Assembly (NCBI GenBank): GCA_050251775.1
Contig: JBFWMD010000006.1
Coordinates: 12,465 to 76,464, forward strand
Length of the DNA stretch: 64,000 bases
Reading direction: 5' to 3'
Origin: Paucidesulfovibrio sp050251775
Lineage (GTDB): Bacteria; Desulfobacterota; Desulfovibrionia; Desulfovibrionales; Desulfovibrionaceae
This document shows, piece after piece, positions 34,002-41,970 of this stretch; position 1 is the stretch's first letter, and the number at the start of each line of letters is the position of its first letter. Below the pieces are notes generated by a model. That model was not told the DNA's origin. It was given only the letters and a program-made list of their open reading frames with translations, and searched no databases. The position numbers and the translations under genes are program-made.

Positions 34002-36087
34002 TGTGGCGCCCCTCGTGCAGCAGGTCTTCCAGCCGGCGGACCTGTTCTTCCTGGGAACCGGGCGGGAAGGTCCGTCCGGCTCCGTCCGAAATGCCGATGA
34101 CATTGCTGGGCCGGAGCACGTCGTCCACGACCATGTCGCCCGGCTGGCCGATGAGCCCGTGGGAGACCATGCGGATACCGTTGATTTCCCGCTGGGGAAA
34201 GCCTTGATGGTGGTTCAGTCGATAGCTGAGCAGCGTGCGCAGCTCCGCAGCCATGACGGAACGCATGTCCGGGCGGTAGACCGCAACGCCCTGCTCGCGC
34301 AGGAGGCGGATGTTCTCCGGGCCAAGGGAGCCGATGCGGGCCTCGAAAACCACGGGTTTATGTGCGGTGGCGATAAATTGCTCGGCATAGGCCGCAAAGC
34401 CCTGTGCGAGCACCACGAGCACGTCGCATTGGGCCGCCTGTTCGGCAAATGTTTTCAGATCGTTCGCCGCGGGCGCGCCGGGAAAAAGTGCTTCCGTGCG
34501 CTCCACGTGGGCGTGGTGCATGCGCAGCAGGGCTTCCATCCGACAAGGCGAGCCGTCAAGCGGCTGCGTCCCGAACAGCACGACCCGCTTGCGGTTCAGG
34601 CCGCAGAGAATGCCCTGGAGCTGGGCCGCTACCGAGCGGAGCAGCACGTCCGCGTCGTTGTATTCCAGAATCTCGTAGGGGCTGAGCAACTGGTGCGCCA
34701 GTTCCGGCAGAAGCAGGTCGCTGCCCGGCAGCGGGGCCACGTCCAGAAGATGAAAATCCACCTGCCCCTTGGATTCGCGGAGCAGGTCCATGGCCGCGCC
34801 CGCGTTGCCCACTTCGGCGGAGCCGAACACCGCATCGGGGAAAACATGGACCACATGGGAGACGCGACGCCCCCCGGCCAGCTCCGGGTTCAACTCCGGA
34901 GCCACCACTACGTTCAGCAGGGCGTGGGTTCCCCGTTTCCGGGCCTGCACGGCGATGCGCCGGAGGATGTCCCGGAGTTCCTCGTGTACGCCCGTCGCGC
35001 CAGATACGGAGGAGACGGCAGATACGGCAGTCAGGGCCGCCGGAGTATTGTCGGGCGTGGGCGGTGGTGTGCTCTCCCGCTCTAGGCGCAGGGAGCAGGC
35101 GATCTCCCGGACCACGGCGTCGGGCGCGTCGCTTTGGGTCCGCTCGCAGAGCCGCAGGACCACCTCGGCCAGGGGCGCGTTCTCCTCCGCGGCGATGCCA
35201 GCGACCTGGGCCATGAACCCGGAATGGAAGCCGGACAGTCCGGAAATGATCTCCATTTCATCGTGCCCGGCGGCGCGGAGCAGCGGGCGGATGTGGTGTG
35301 CGCCGATGCGCAGCAGAGAAAGCAGGTCCGCCTCCTGAAACTGCCCCTTGCGCAGCAAAAGTGCGGCAAAGGCTTCCGTGGAAGGGTTGCCGCTGCTGCG
35401 GCCGATGCCCTGCAGGGTCGTGTCGATCCAGCGTGCGCCGTGTTCTGAGGCGCTCAGGGCATTGGCGACGCTCAGGCGCAGGTTGTCGTGGCCGTGGAAA
35501 CCCAAATCCAGGGAGGACGCGGACCGGGCTTCGGCCAGATATTCCCGGACCTGCGCCGGGAGCATGCAGCCTGCCGAATCCACCAGATAGAGCGCGTCCG
35601 CGCCGTAGCCTTCTGCCTGTCGGGCCAGCGCACCAAAGCCGGGGGCGTCCACAGTGTAGGATTTCATCAGGTTGACAAAGACGAGCATGCCCAGGCTGCG
35701 GGCCAGGAGCACAAAAGATTCTGCCGCCGCAAAATTGTCCGGCTGCACCCCGATGCGCACGAAGTGCATGCCCTGACTCCGGGCCAGCCGCAGGTCGTCC
35801 AGTCGGGCGATGCCCGGAATGCAGAACATGCCCCAGCGGGCCTGGCGCAGGCTGCCGGAAACGGCGCACATGTACGCTTCATCGTTTTCCGCTGCCGCGC
35901 CTTTGCCCATATTAGAGGCGTTCAGGCCCAGGCCGTGGCCGATCTCAATGTATCCGATGCCGGACCGCTCCAGGCATTTGGCGATGACCGCCGTATCCTT
36001 GGAGGTGAACTGGAAATTGACGGCGTAGCTTCCGTCCCGGAGCGTACACTCCAGAATTTCGGTTTGTTCGGTCCAGATTTCGCTCAT
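33991..36087 (-). CDS. DmpG-like DRE-TIM aldolase fused to an extra C-terminal domain
   Basis: A 698-aa two-part protein. Residues about 1-330 are a DRE-TIM metallolyase close to 4-hydroxy-2-oxoacid aldolases: LECTLRDGSYAVNF (metal Asp), GYIEIGHGLGLNAS, LYLVDSAGCMLPAQV, and LGFHGHDNLRLSVANAL with the His pair. A linker rich in Ser, Thr, Pro and Ala follows (about 335-365). The last 330 residues are unrelated to DmpG and contain Rossmann-like pieces (KRVVLFGTQPLDG, CDVLVVLAQG). The aldolase half could make or split a 2-oxo acid used as a sugar precursor. ATGA overlap with the amidohydrolase upstream. Confidence 0.8.
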   Translation of the reverse strand: MSEIWTEQTEILECTLRDGSYAVNFQFTSKDTAVIAKCLERSGIGYIEIGHGLGLNASNMGKGAAAENDEAYMCAVSGSLRQARWGMFCIPGIARLDDLRLARSQGMHFVRIGVQPDNFAAAESFVLLARSLGMLVFVNLMKSYTVDAPGFGALARQAEGYGADALYLVDSAGCMLPAQVREYLAEARSASSLDLGFHGHDNLRLSVANALSASEHGARWIDTTLQGIGRSSGNPSTEAFAALLLRKGQFQEADLLSLLRIGAHHIRPLLRAAGHDEMEIISGLSGFHSGFMAQVAGIAAEENAPLAEVVLRLCERTQSDAPDAVVREIACSLRLERESTPPPTPDNTPAALTAVSAVSSVSGATGVHEELRDILRRIAVQARKRGTHALLNVVVAPELNPELAGGRRVSHVVHVFPDAVFGSAEVGNAGAAMDLLRESKGQVDFHLLDVAPLPGSDLLLPELAHQLLSPYEILEYNDADVLLRSVAAQLQGILCGLNRKRVVLFGTQPLDGSPCRMEALLRMHHAHVERTEALFPGAPAANDLKTFAEQAAQCDVLVVLAQGFAAYAEQFIATAHKPVVFEARIGSLGPENIRLLREQGVAVYRPDMRSVMAAELRTLLSYRLNHHQGFPQREINGIRMVSHGLIGQPGDMVVDDVLRPSNVIGISDGAGRTFPPGSQEEQVRRLEDLLHEGRHNAS

Positions 36088-36905
36088 GCGTCCTCCGAAC
36101 AGGCGGGGAAGAAGCGCAGCGTGTTCGCTGCCAGTGTTTCCATCAACGCCTCCACCGTGCCCAGGCCTTCCCCCAGAGTCAGGAGCAGTTCCCGGATGCG
36201 GGCCATGTCACCCTCGGGGAAGTCCGAACCCACGCAGAGGCGGCGGTCAAAGGTCTCCAACAGGAAGCGGATATCCAGGCCCGTGGATGCGGCGTGAAAA
36301 CGCGGCAGCGTGGTGGAAAGGTCGAGCAAGACATGCTCCAGGGGCCGGATCAGTTCGGACGTGGCCAAAAGATCGGTGTAGCCGCCGTGCATGAGGATGA
36401 TGCGCGTGTCGTCGCAGTCGCGGCAGAGCTCGTAGAGCGCGTCGGACACGGGCCTGCCCAGGGGAGGCAGAGGCGGGCGGTGAATGGTGCAGACCAGGGC
36501 CGTGAGACCCAGCTTTCCGGTCAGACGCACGGCCTTGCGGATGCGCGGGTCGGTCACGGGCACACCGGAGAAGCGCGGATGCAGTTTGATTCCGGAGAAG
36601 CCCAGGGCCTTGACTTCTTCCAGCCGCTGGCTCAGCCCGCGCTCGTCCACAAACGTGTCCGTGCAGACATCCGCGCAGGCATCCGTGCAGACATCCACGC
36701 CCGCCACGGCCAGGAAGCGGCCCGGATGCGTCCGGACAGCGGCCAGGAGCAGGTCGTCGTCTTCTGCGCCGGGAATGCCCGCGAGCACGGCCCGGTCCAC
36801 GCCGTTCTGGTCCATGCTCGCCAGGAGTACGGGCAGCGAGGCGTCCAGTCCGGTGTTGAACCAATCGCCGTCGCGGGAGATGTGGGTCAGAGCGTCGAGG
36901 ATCAC
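36084..36905 (-). CDS. Amidohydrolase family protein (Amidohydro_2 type)
   Basis: A 273-aa TIM-barrel hydrolase or decarboxylase-like protein: DALTHIS near the N-terminus, FSGIKLHPRFSGVP, IILMHGGYTDLL with a His, and LCVGSDFPEGDM with the conserved Asp. The usual N-terminal HxH pair is reduced to a single His, so catalysis is uncertain. A 24-bp near-repeat (8 codons) lies inside it at 36658-36705. Coupled by ATGA on both sides, to the aldolase fusion and the methyltransferase. Confidence 0.7.
   Translation of the reverse strand: MILDALTHISRDGDWFNTGLDASLPVLLASMDQNGVDRAVLAGIPGAEDDDLLLAAVRTHPGRFLAVAGVDVCTDACADVCTDTFVDERGLSQRLEEVKALGFSGIKLHPRFSGVPVTDPRIRKAVRLTGKLGLTALVCTIHRPPLPPLGRPVSDALYELCRDCDDTRIILMHGGYTDLLATSELIRPLEHVLLDLSTTLPRFHAASTGLDIRFLLETFDRRLCVGSDFPEGDMARIRELLLTLGEGLGTVEALMETLAANTLRFFPACSEDA
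36658..36705 (+). repeat. 24-bp in-frame direct repeat inside the amidohydrolase gene
   Basis: TCCGTGCAGACATCC occurs at 36658 and again at 36682, a 24-bp period. It encodes the repetitive VCTDACAD-type stretch. Copy-number change would keep the frame. Confidence 0.6.
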
Positions 36906-37606
36906 GGCCGCACCCCGGTAAGCACGTAGTTGCGCGTGGTCTTGTTGAAATATTCGTTCACGTCCGTGCCCAGGCGCACATCCTGGAACTGCGCTTCGGC
37001 CAGTTCGCGCAGGGCGTTCTCGTTCGCAAAGCGGTACAGGACCAAGCCGTTGCGGTAGTCGCCGTCCTGGCGCACGCGCATGAGGTTTTCCCCGGCGGGC
37101 TCGCCGTTCTGGAAAATCCAGTTCTCCGGGTGGTTGGTGGTCAGGTAGATGCGTCCGCCCGGCGTCAGCACCCGTGCGAATTCCGCAAAGGCCTCAGCAA
37201 GTTCCTCGCGGCTCTGCACATAATGAATGGTGTTCATGGACAGGAGCATTTGAAATGCCCCGTCCGCGAAGGGGATGGCCTGATTCGTGCCGCAACGCAC
37301 CTCGGCCCGCGCCCCGTAGGCCTGGATGTTGCGCAGGGCGTTGGCCGTCAGTTCCGGGGTGATGTCAAAGGCGCTGGCCGTCCAGCCGAGTTGGTCCAGA
37401 GTCACGGTGTTGTACCCTGCGCCGCAGCCCGCATCCAGGGCGGGGCGTCCGCGCCCATGGCGGAAATCATCGCCGAACGCGCCCGTGCGAAAGAGGTAGA
37501 CGAGCTTTTGCTGTCCCGGCGTGAGAACGCGGCATTTGTTGGTCCGCACATGTTCCTCCGGGAAAAAAGCGTTGTGCTGGTCCGCCAGCCTTCCGGAATG
37601 GGTCAT
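36902..37606 (-). CDS. Class I SAM-dependent methyltransferase
   Basis: A 234-aa methyltransferase (Methyltransf_11-like): ALDAGCGAGYNTVTL (motif I), ASAFDITPE, AIPFADGAFQMLLSMNTIHY, LTPGGRIYLTTNH. Substrate unknown. Its start ATGA overlaps the stop of radical SAM protein C; its end overlaps the amidohydrolase. The ribosome site is weak, so translation probably depends on coupling. Confidence 0.86.
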   Translation of the reverse strand: MTHSGRLADQHNAFFPEEHVRTNKCRVLTPGQQKLVYLFRTGAFGDDFRHGRGRPALDAGCGAGYNTVTLDQLGWTASAFDITPELTANALRNIQAYGARAEVRCGTNQAIPFADGAFQMLLSMNTIHYVQSREELAEAFAEFARVLTPGGRIYLTTNHPENWIFQNGEPAGENLMRVRQDGDYRNGLVLYRFANENALRELAEAQFQDVRLGTDVNEYFNKTTRNYVLTGVRP

Positions 37607-38793
37607 TCGCGTCCCCGCAGTGGGTAGAGTGTGCCGATGCATTTGTTGCAGGCCGGAAAAGACCCGGCCTGTTTTAGTTCCAGACGAATCTGCCGGGCGC
37701 GCTCTGAATTCCAGGCGGCCATGAAGCCCTGGTCAAAGGCATTGCCCAGGTTCGGGAGGATGCAGTGGCCGTAGATGCCGATATTGCCTTCGAGGTCGAG
37801 CTGGGCGGCGTACCAGGGCAGGTAGCAGGGCGTGCCCGGAAACATGCGCGTGGCCGGATCGTAGAATGCTTCGAGGTCCTCGTTCTTGAGCCAGGGCGAA
37901 AAATAATGGTGATAGTCGCTCTGGGGGTAACGCGTTGCAAGGGCTTCAATCTGGCCCTGGAGCACGTCGGTCCTGAGTTCCAACAGGGCGATGTTGTCGA
38001 TGCTGGAGCGCTTCAGATCGACGAAAAGCGGCGAGGCGGCCCGCGTCTCGTCGATCTCCCACTGGGTGGTGTAGAGCAGGTGGTTGAAGTTGATGTAGAC
38101 TTCGCCGAGAAGTCCCTCGCGCTCCAGCCCTTCCATGCATTCCAGAAGATTGAAGTAGTTGAAGTTGCTCACGGTATAGCAGAGACCCACGATGGGTCGC
38201 TTGCGCCCGGCCAGCCGCTTGGCTTCGACCAACGCCTTGAGCCCGGCGATGGTCCGGGCATGACTGTCCTTTTTGCCGCGAATGCCGTCATGGACCGCTG
38301 CGGTGCCGTCCAGGGAAACGCGCACCAGGTCGGCCAGTTCCGCGAGCCAGGGCGCGTGCTTCTGGAGCATCCAGCCGTTGGTGATGGTGTAGTATTTGAG
38401 TCCCTTGGCCTTGATGTATTCTGCGGTCTCGCGCAGCCGCGAATAGAGCAGCGGCTCCACGAAATTGGTCTTGATGATCGGGTCAAAGGGAGCCATTTCG
38501 TCCACGATGTCCTGGATGCGCTCAAAGGGAAGCTCTTGATAGCGCCGGGTCTGCACGTAGCGGTCCGAGAACTGGTTCTCGTGCAGCCGGGCCATGCGCG
38601 AGGCGTTGGCCGTGCCGATGTCGCACATCTTGCAGGACATGAAGCAATTGTTGTTCACGGACAGGCAAAGGGTGTGGGGGGGGGCGGCCACGCCGTCGTC
38701 GCGCTCGTAGTAGGCCTTGCTCTGCGCCTCGCGCTGGCGGATGGTCTCGTATTCCTGGCGTGAAGCCCTGGTCTTGCCCTGCGCTGCGTTCAT
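37603..38793 (-). CDS. Radical SAM/SPASM protein C
   Basis: A 396-aa radical SAM protein: CLSVNNNCFMSCKMC (Cys50, Cys54, Cys57), TNFVEPLLYSRLRE, RVSLDGTAAVHDGIRG, and a C-terminal cysteine region (CYLPWYAAQLDLEGNIGIYG then CNKC). GGAGG seven bases before the ATG. First of three consecutive radical SAM genes when read right to left last; it overlaps protein D by ATGA. Confidence 0.88.
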   Translation of the reverse strand: MNAAQGKTRASRQEYETIRQREAQSKAYYERDDGVAAPPHTLCLSVNNNCFMSCKMCDIGTANASRMARLHENQFSDRYVQTRRYQELPFERIQDIVDEMAPFDPIIKTNFVEPLLYSRLRETAEYIKAKGLKYYTITNGWMLQKHAPWLAELADLVRVSLDGTAAVHDGIRGKKDSHARTIAGLKALVEAKRLAGRKRPIVGLCYTVSNFNYFNLLECMEGLEREGLLGEVYINFNHLLYTTQWEIDETRAASPLFVDLKRSSIDNIALLELRTDVLQGQIEALATRYPQSDYHHYFSPWLKNEDLEAFYDPATRMFPGTPCYLPWYAAQLDLEGNIGIYGHCILPNLGNAFDQGFMAAWNSERARQIRLELKQAGSFPACNKCIGTLYPLRGRE

Positions 38794-39878
38794 GACGCCG
38801 CCTCCATCCGGGCATAGCGTTCGTGCAGGCCCTGGAAGAAGTATTCGCATTTGCGGCATTGGGATACCAGATTCTCCAGGCTTTCCAGACTGTCCAGCAA
38901 TCGACGCCGCGCCGGATGGGCAAGCGCGGCGAGCGCGGCATTGACGCCGTCCCCTCCGTTCCCGCTGTTCCGGCCCACCTTGCCGAAGGAGCCGTAGCCT
39001 TCGCGGGCCATGATCGGGCAGCAGTAGACCACGTTACCAAGCAGTTCGTCTTCGCTGTATTCCAGGGGACCGAAGTTGAGATGCAGGCAGGATCCGATGG
39101 AGCAGCGCAGGGCCGGATCCTCCCGGTCGTACCCGCGCCGCCCCGCCAGCAGCGCGAAGTAGGCCGGGTACTGCACACGCACGCCCAACTCCTTTCCGCG
39201 CTCTTCGCAGGCCAGCACCAGATCGAAGAACTTCCGCTCTTCGGCGATGTGGTCGAAGAATTTTCCCTGCACATCCGTGTCCAGAAAGTTTACGAAGGTT
39301 TTTACAATAACCTTGCGCACCCCTGCCTCGGCCACGGTTTCAATGAATCGGGGCAGGAGGTCCGCTGTTTGCGGGGTGACGAGGTTGTGGACTTCGAAGT
39401 TCAGTTTCGGATTGCGCAGGGCTGAAGCGTTGATCACCGCACGAATGTTTCCCAGGGTCGTGTCGAAACTCGCGCCCCGGCGCAGTTCCTCATAGTGCCC
39501 TGACTCGCCGGAATCGAGGTTTGTGTAAAGCCCGTCCAGGCCCAAGTCCATGAGCCGGTCGATGTGCGGGGTCAGCAATCGGGAGAAGTTGCTGGTCAGC
39601 GAGCAGGTCAGGCCACGTTCCTTGACCAGCGCGATCATCTCCAGAATTTCCGGGTTGAGCATGGGCTCGCCCATGCCTGTGAAGGTCACGTTGGCGAGCT
39701 TGCCGCCTGTTGCCGGGTCGGCGAAGGCGTCCAGCTGGCGGCGCAGATCGTCCAGGCGCAGGGTGAAGCCCGGAGCGCCCAGGCGCGGGCTCCAGAGGGG
39801 GGAATGGTAAGGGCAATAGGTGCAGCGGTAGTTGCACTTATTGGTCGCGTTGACATAAAGTTGCTCTGGAAGCCGCAT
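38790..39878 (-). CDS. Radical SAM/SPASM protein D
   Basis: A 362-aa radical SAM protein with an N-terminal cluster motif, NATNKCNYRCTYC (Cys15, Cys19, Cys22), NVTFTGMGEPMLNPEIL, and C-terminal Cys residues (CSIGSCLHL, YCCPIM, CRKCEYF). Start supported by AAGGGAGA. Only weakly similar to proteins C and E beyond the fold, which argues for distinct reactions. Confidence 0.88.
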   Translation of the reverse strand: MRLPEQLYVNATNKCNYRCTYCPYHSPLWSPRLGAPGFTLRLDDLRRQLDAFADPATGGKLANVTFTGMGEPMLNPEILEMIALVKERGLTCSLTSNFSRLLTPHIDRLMDLGLDGLYTNLDSGESGHYEELRRGASFDTTLGNIRAVINASALRNPKLNFEVHNLVTPQTADLLPRFIETVAEAGVRKVIVKTFVNFLDTDVQGKFFDHIAEERKFFDLVLACEERGKELGVRVQYPAYFALLAGRRGYDREDPALRCSIGSCLHLNFGPLEYSEDELLGNVVYCCPIMAREGYGSFGKVGRNSGNGGDGVNAALAALAHPARRRLLDSLESLENLVSQCRKCEYFFQGLHERYARMEAAS

Positions 39879-39916
39879 GATCGTTCTCCCTTGGACGGCT
39901 CGCGCCGGAATTCGGA

Positions 39917-41020
39917 CTACGCTTCCGCTGCGGCGGCCCGTTCGCCTTCGTGTCCGGCCTGGGCGCAGGGGGGGCATTCGGCCCTGGTCTTGACCTTTAC
40001 GGCGTCCGAGAAGGTGCGCAGCCGGTTGAACTGGCATTCCGCGCACTCGAAGACATTGCCCTTGTCCGAGGTCCTGTAGATTGTGCGGAAGCGTTCGGCC
40101 CGTTCGCCGTTGAAGACCTCCAGCACGCCCTCTTCAAAGATGTTCCCGAAGTACATGCCCTCCCGGTAATTGGAAAGCACGCCCAGACAGCAGGGGTATG
40201 ACTCGCCGTCCACATGGGCGAAGAGTTCGTCCTTGACCATTTCGCAGTTGCCATCGCGGGGCAGGAGCTGGGCGCGGTTCTTGTAGACGCCGTGTTCCTC
40301 GTCGAAATAGTACAGATCGTAGGGGATCTTGCGCGGGGCCCAGTGGTCGTGGGATTCCTTGGTGCTCCAGCCCTTGTGCTCCAGGCGATAGTCGATGTCC
40401 GGCGCGGGCAGCACGAACGCGGCTTCGCGGAAGATCACGTTCGGCAGCTTGGCGACCCAATCCTTGGCCGTCTGGACCTCCTCCTCGTTGAAGCGGTGGA
40501 TGATGTACTTGAAGGTGATCTTGGGGCGCAAGCCCTGGGGCTGCTCCGCAGCGAGTCGGGCAAAGGTCTCGATGATCTCCAGAACCTGCTTGAGATCGCC
40601 ACCCCTGCGGTACTTCTCGTAACTCTCCTGGCTGAACCCGTCCACGGAGAAGGTCACGTCCGTGGGGCCGAGCGGGGCCAGGCGATGCGGGTCCAGGGGC
40701 AGGCCGTTGGTGTGGAACTGGAGCGGGAACTTTCGTTCCAGTCCGGCGTAGCGGACCATCTCGTAGACATCGGGGTTCAGGAACGGTTCGCCCGCGCCGT
40801 AGAGGCTGAGCAGGGGCCGAAACTCCAGGGTGTCGTCCACGACCCGTTGGAATTCCTCAAAGGTCATGAATTTTTTGTCCGTACGGTAGAGATCCTTCAG
40901 GGACTTGCCCTTGCGGTCCAGGCCGTGGATGCAGCCGGGGCAGCGCAGGTTGCACCGGAAGGCCGGGGTCAGCCAGATGACCTTGGGGCAACGCAGGCCG
41001 CTTTTTTCGTTTCCGTTCAT
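39917..41020 (-). CDS. Radical SAM/SPASM protein E
   Basis: A 367-aa radical SAM protein: WLTPAFRCNLRCPGC (Cys23, Cys27, Cys30), LLSLYGAGEPFLNPDVYEM, VTFSVDGFSQESY, and a C-terminal cluster region (YPCCLGVLSNY, FECAEC, ECPPCAQ). AAGGAGA precedes the ATG. A perfect 8-bp hairpin lies just upstream of the ribosome site, at the end of the preceding gene. First in transcription order of the C-D-E trio. Confidence 0.88.
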   Translation of the reverse strand: MNGNEKSGLRCPKVIWLTPAFRCNLRCPGCIHGLDRKGKSLKDLYRTDKKFMTFEEFQRVVDDTLEFRPLLSLYGAGEPFLNPDVYEMVRYAGLERKFPLQFHTNGLPLDPHRLAPLGPTDVTFSVDGFSQESYEKYRRGGDLKQVLEIIETFARLAAEQPQGLRPKITFKYIIHRFNEEEVQTAKDWVAKLPNVIFREAAFVLPAPDIDYRLEHKGWSTKESHDHWAPRKIPYDLYYFDEEHGVYKNRAQLLPRDGNCEMVKDELFAHVDGESYPCCLGVLSNYREGMYFGNIFEEGVLEVFNGERAERFRTIYRTSDKGNVFECAECQFNRLRTFSDAVKVKTRAECPPCAQAGHEGERAAAAEA

Positions 41021-41034
41021 GTCCTGTCTCCTTG

Positions 41035-41054
41035 TCAGCGTCTTCAGACGCTGA
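41035..41054 (-). repeat. Intercistronic hairpin upstream of radical SAM protein E
   Basis: TCAGCGTC-TTCA-GACGCTGA, a perfect 8-bp stem with a tetraloop. It spans the stop codon of the upstream gene and ends a few bases before the ribosome site of radical SAM protein E. No T-run follows, so it may stabilise or process the mRNA rather than terminate it. Confidence 0.55.
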
Positions 41055-41970
41055 TGTTGTAAATAACGTTCGAGTTTTTGCCCTTCAGCCATGCGTTGGA
41101 GCCTCCGGCCTCGGTGACGCAGGGGCAGGAAAGGTCTTCGCCCGTCAGCTCGCCGAGGTCTGATTGCCAGCGAACATCGAGGTCGGAACCCAGTCGGACC
41201 AGCCCGTTCTTGGTGCTGATCAGAAATCCGTTGTCCACCCGGGCCAGACTCAGAGGTTCGCTGTCGAGAAGCACTGTGCGCAGGGGGGGCTGCCAGGAGT
41301 GCGTCAGCGTGTGGACCATGAGCGCGTTGGGATTGAAGTGCAGGCTGAGCAGCAGCCCGTTCGCCCAGAAGAGGCGCTCCATGTGCGGCAGGCCGTTGAG
41401 AAGGAAGCGCGGCTCGCGGCCCTGGTCCGCCATGCCCAGGCTGACCACGCCGTGGCTGCCGTTGCTGTAACCGAGCAGGATGTCGTTCTCACGACAGCAG
41501 GCGTAGCGCGGGTGAAATTCGCCGCAACCGCCGGTTGCGGCGGGCACTTCCATCCGGGCCACTTCTTGGCCTCCAGGCTCGAAACAGCGCAGCAGGCGGG
41601 CCTTGCCATCCACGGCCCAGAGCAGGTTTCGGAATTCGTCCACAAACACGAAAAAGGGCCGGAAGGAAAATGGCCAGCGCCGGACGGAGCGGGCAACCTG
41701 GTCGAGGAAGGTGGCCTCGAGCCGTTCGTCCTCACTGCGGGAAAGGGTGAAGAACGTATTGCCCGGCATGTTCTGGATCTGCATAGGAATGGGGTTGTCA
41801 AAGCGAATTTTTCGCTCCAGGCGCACTTCGGTCTCTCCGGGACGCCTGTTTGCGGCATGGCGGCTCAGACTGCCCAGCCCGGACCAGAGCAGTGGAGAAT
41901 CGTATTGGGAAAAGGTCGTGGCCAGGGCGCTCAGCGCACACATGTCCATGTGTTGTTCAGGCGTGGGCAT
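41044..41970 (-). CDS. Uncharacterised protein with beta-propeller-like repeats
   Basis: A 308-aa protein of unknown function. It is rich in short beta-strand patterns with recurring Gly and aromatic residues (NLLWAVDGKARLLRCF, FWANGLLLSLHFNP, NGFLISTKNGLVRL), suggesting a beta-propeller-like fold. No signal peptide or membrane segment. AAGGAG precedes the start, and its start overlaps the upstream gene by 14 bp. It may be a scaffold or sensor in the pathway (inference). Confidence 0.6.
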   Translation of the reverse strand: MPTPEQHMDMCALSALATTFSQYDSPLLWSGLGSLSRHAANRRPGETEVRLERKIRFDNPIPMQIQNMPGNTFFTLSRSEDERLEATFLDQVARSVRRWPFSFRPFFVFVDEFRNLLWAVDGKARLLRCFEPGGQEVARMEVPAATGGCGEFHPRYACCRENDILLGYSNGSHGVVSLGMADQGREPRFLLNGLPHMERLFWANGLLLSLHFNPNALMVHTLTHSWQPPLRTVLLDSEPLSLARVDNGFLISTKNGLVRLGSDLDVRWQSDLGELTGEDLSCPCVTEAGGSNAWLKGKNSNVIYNISV

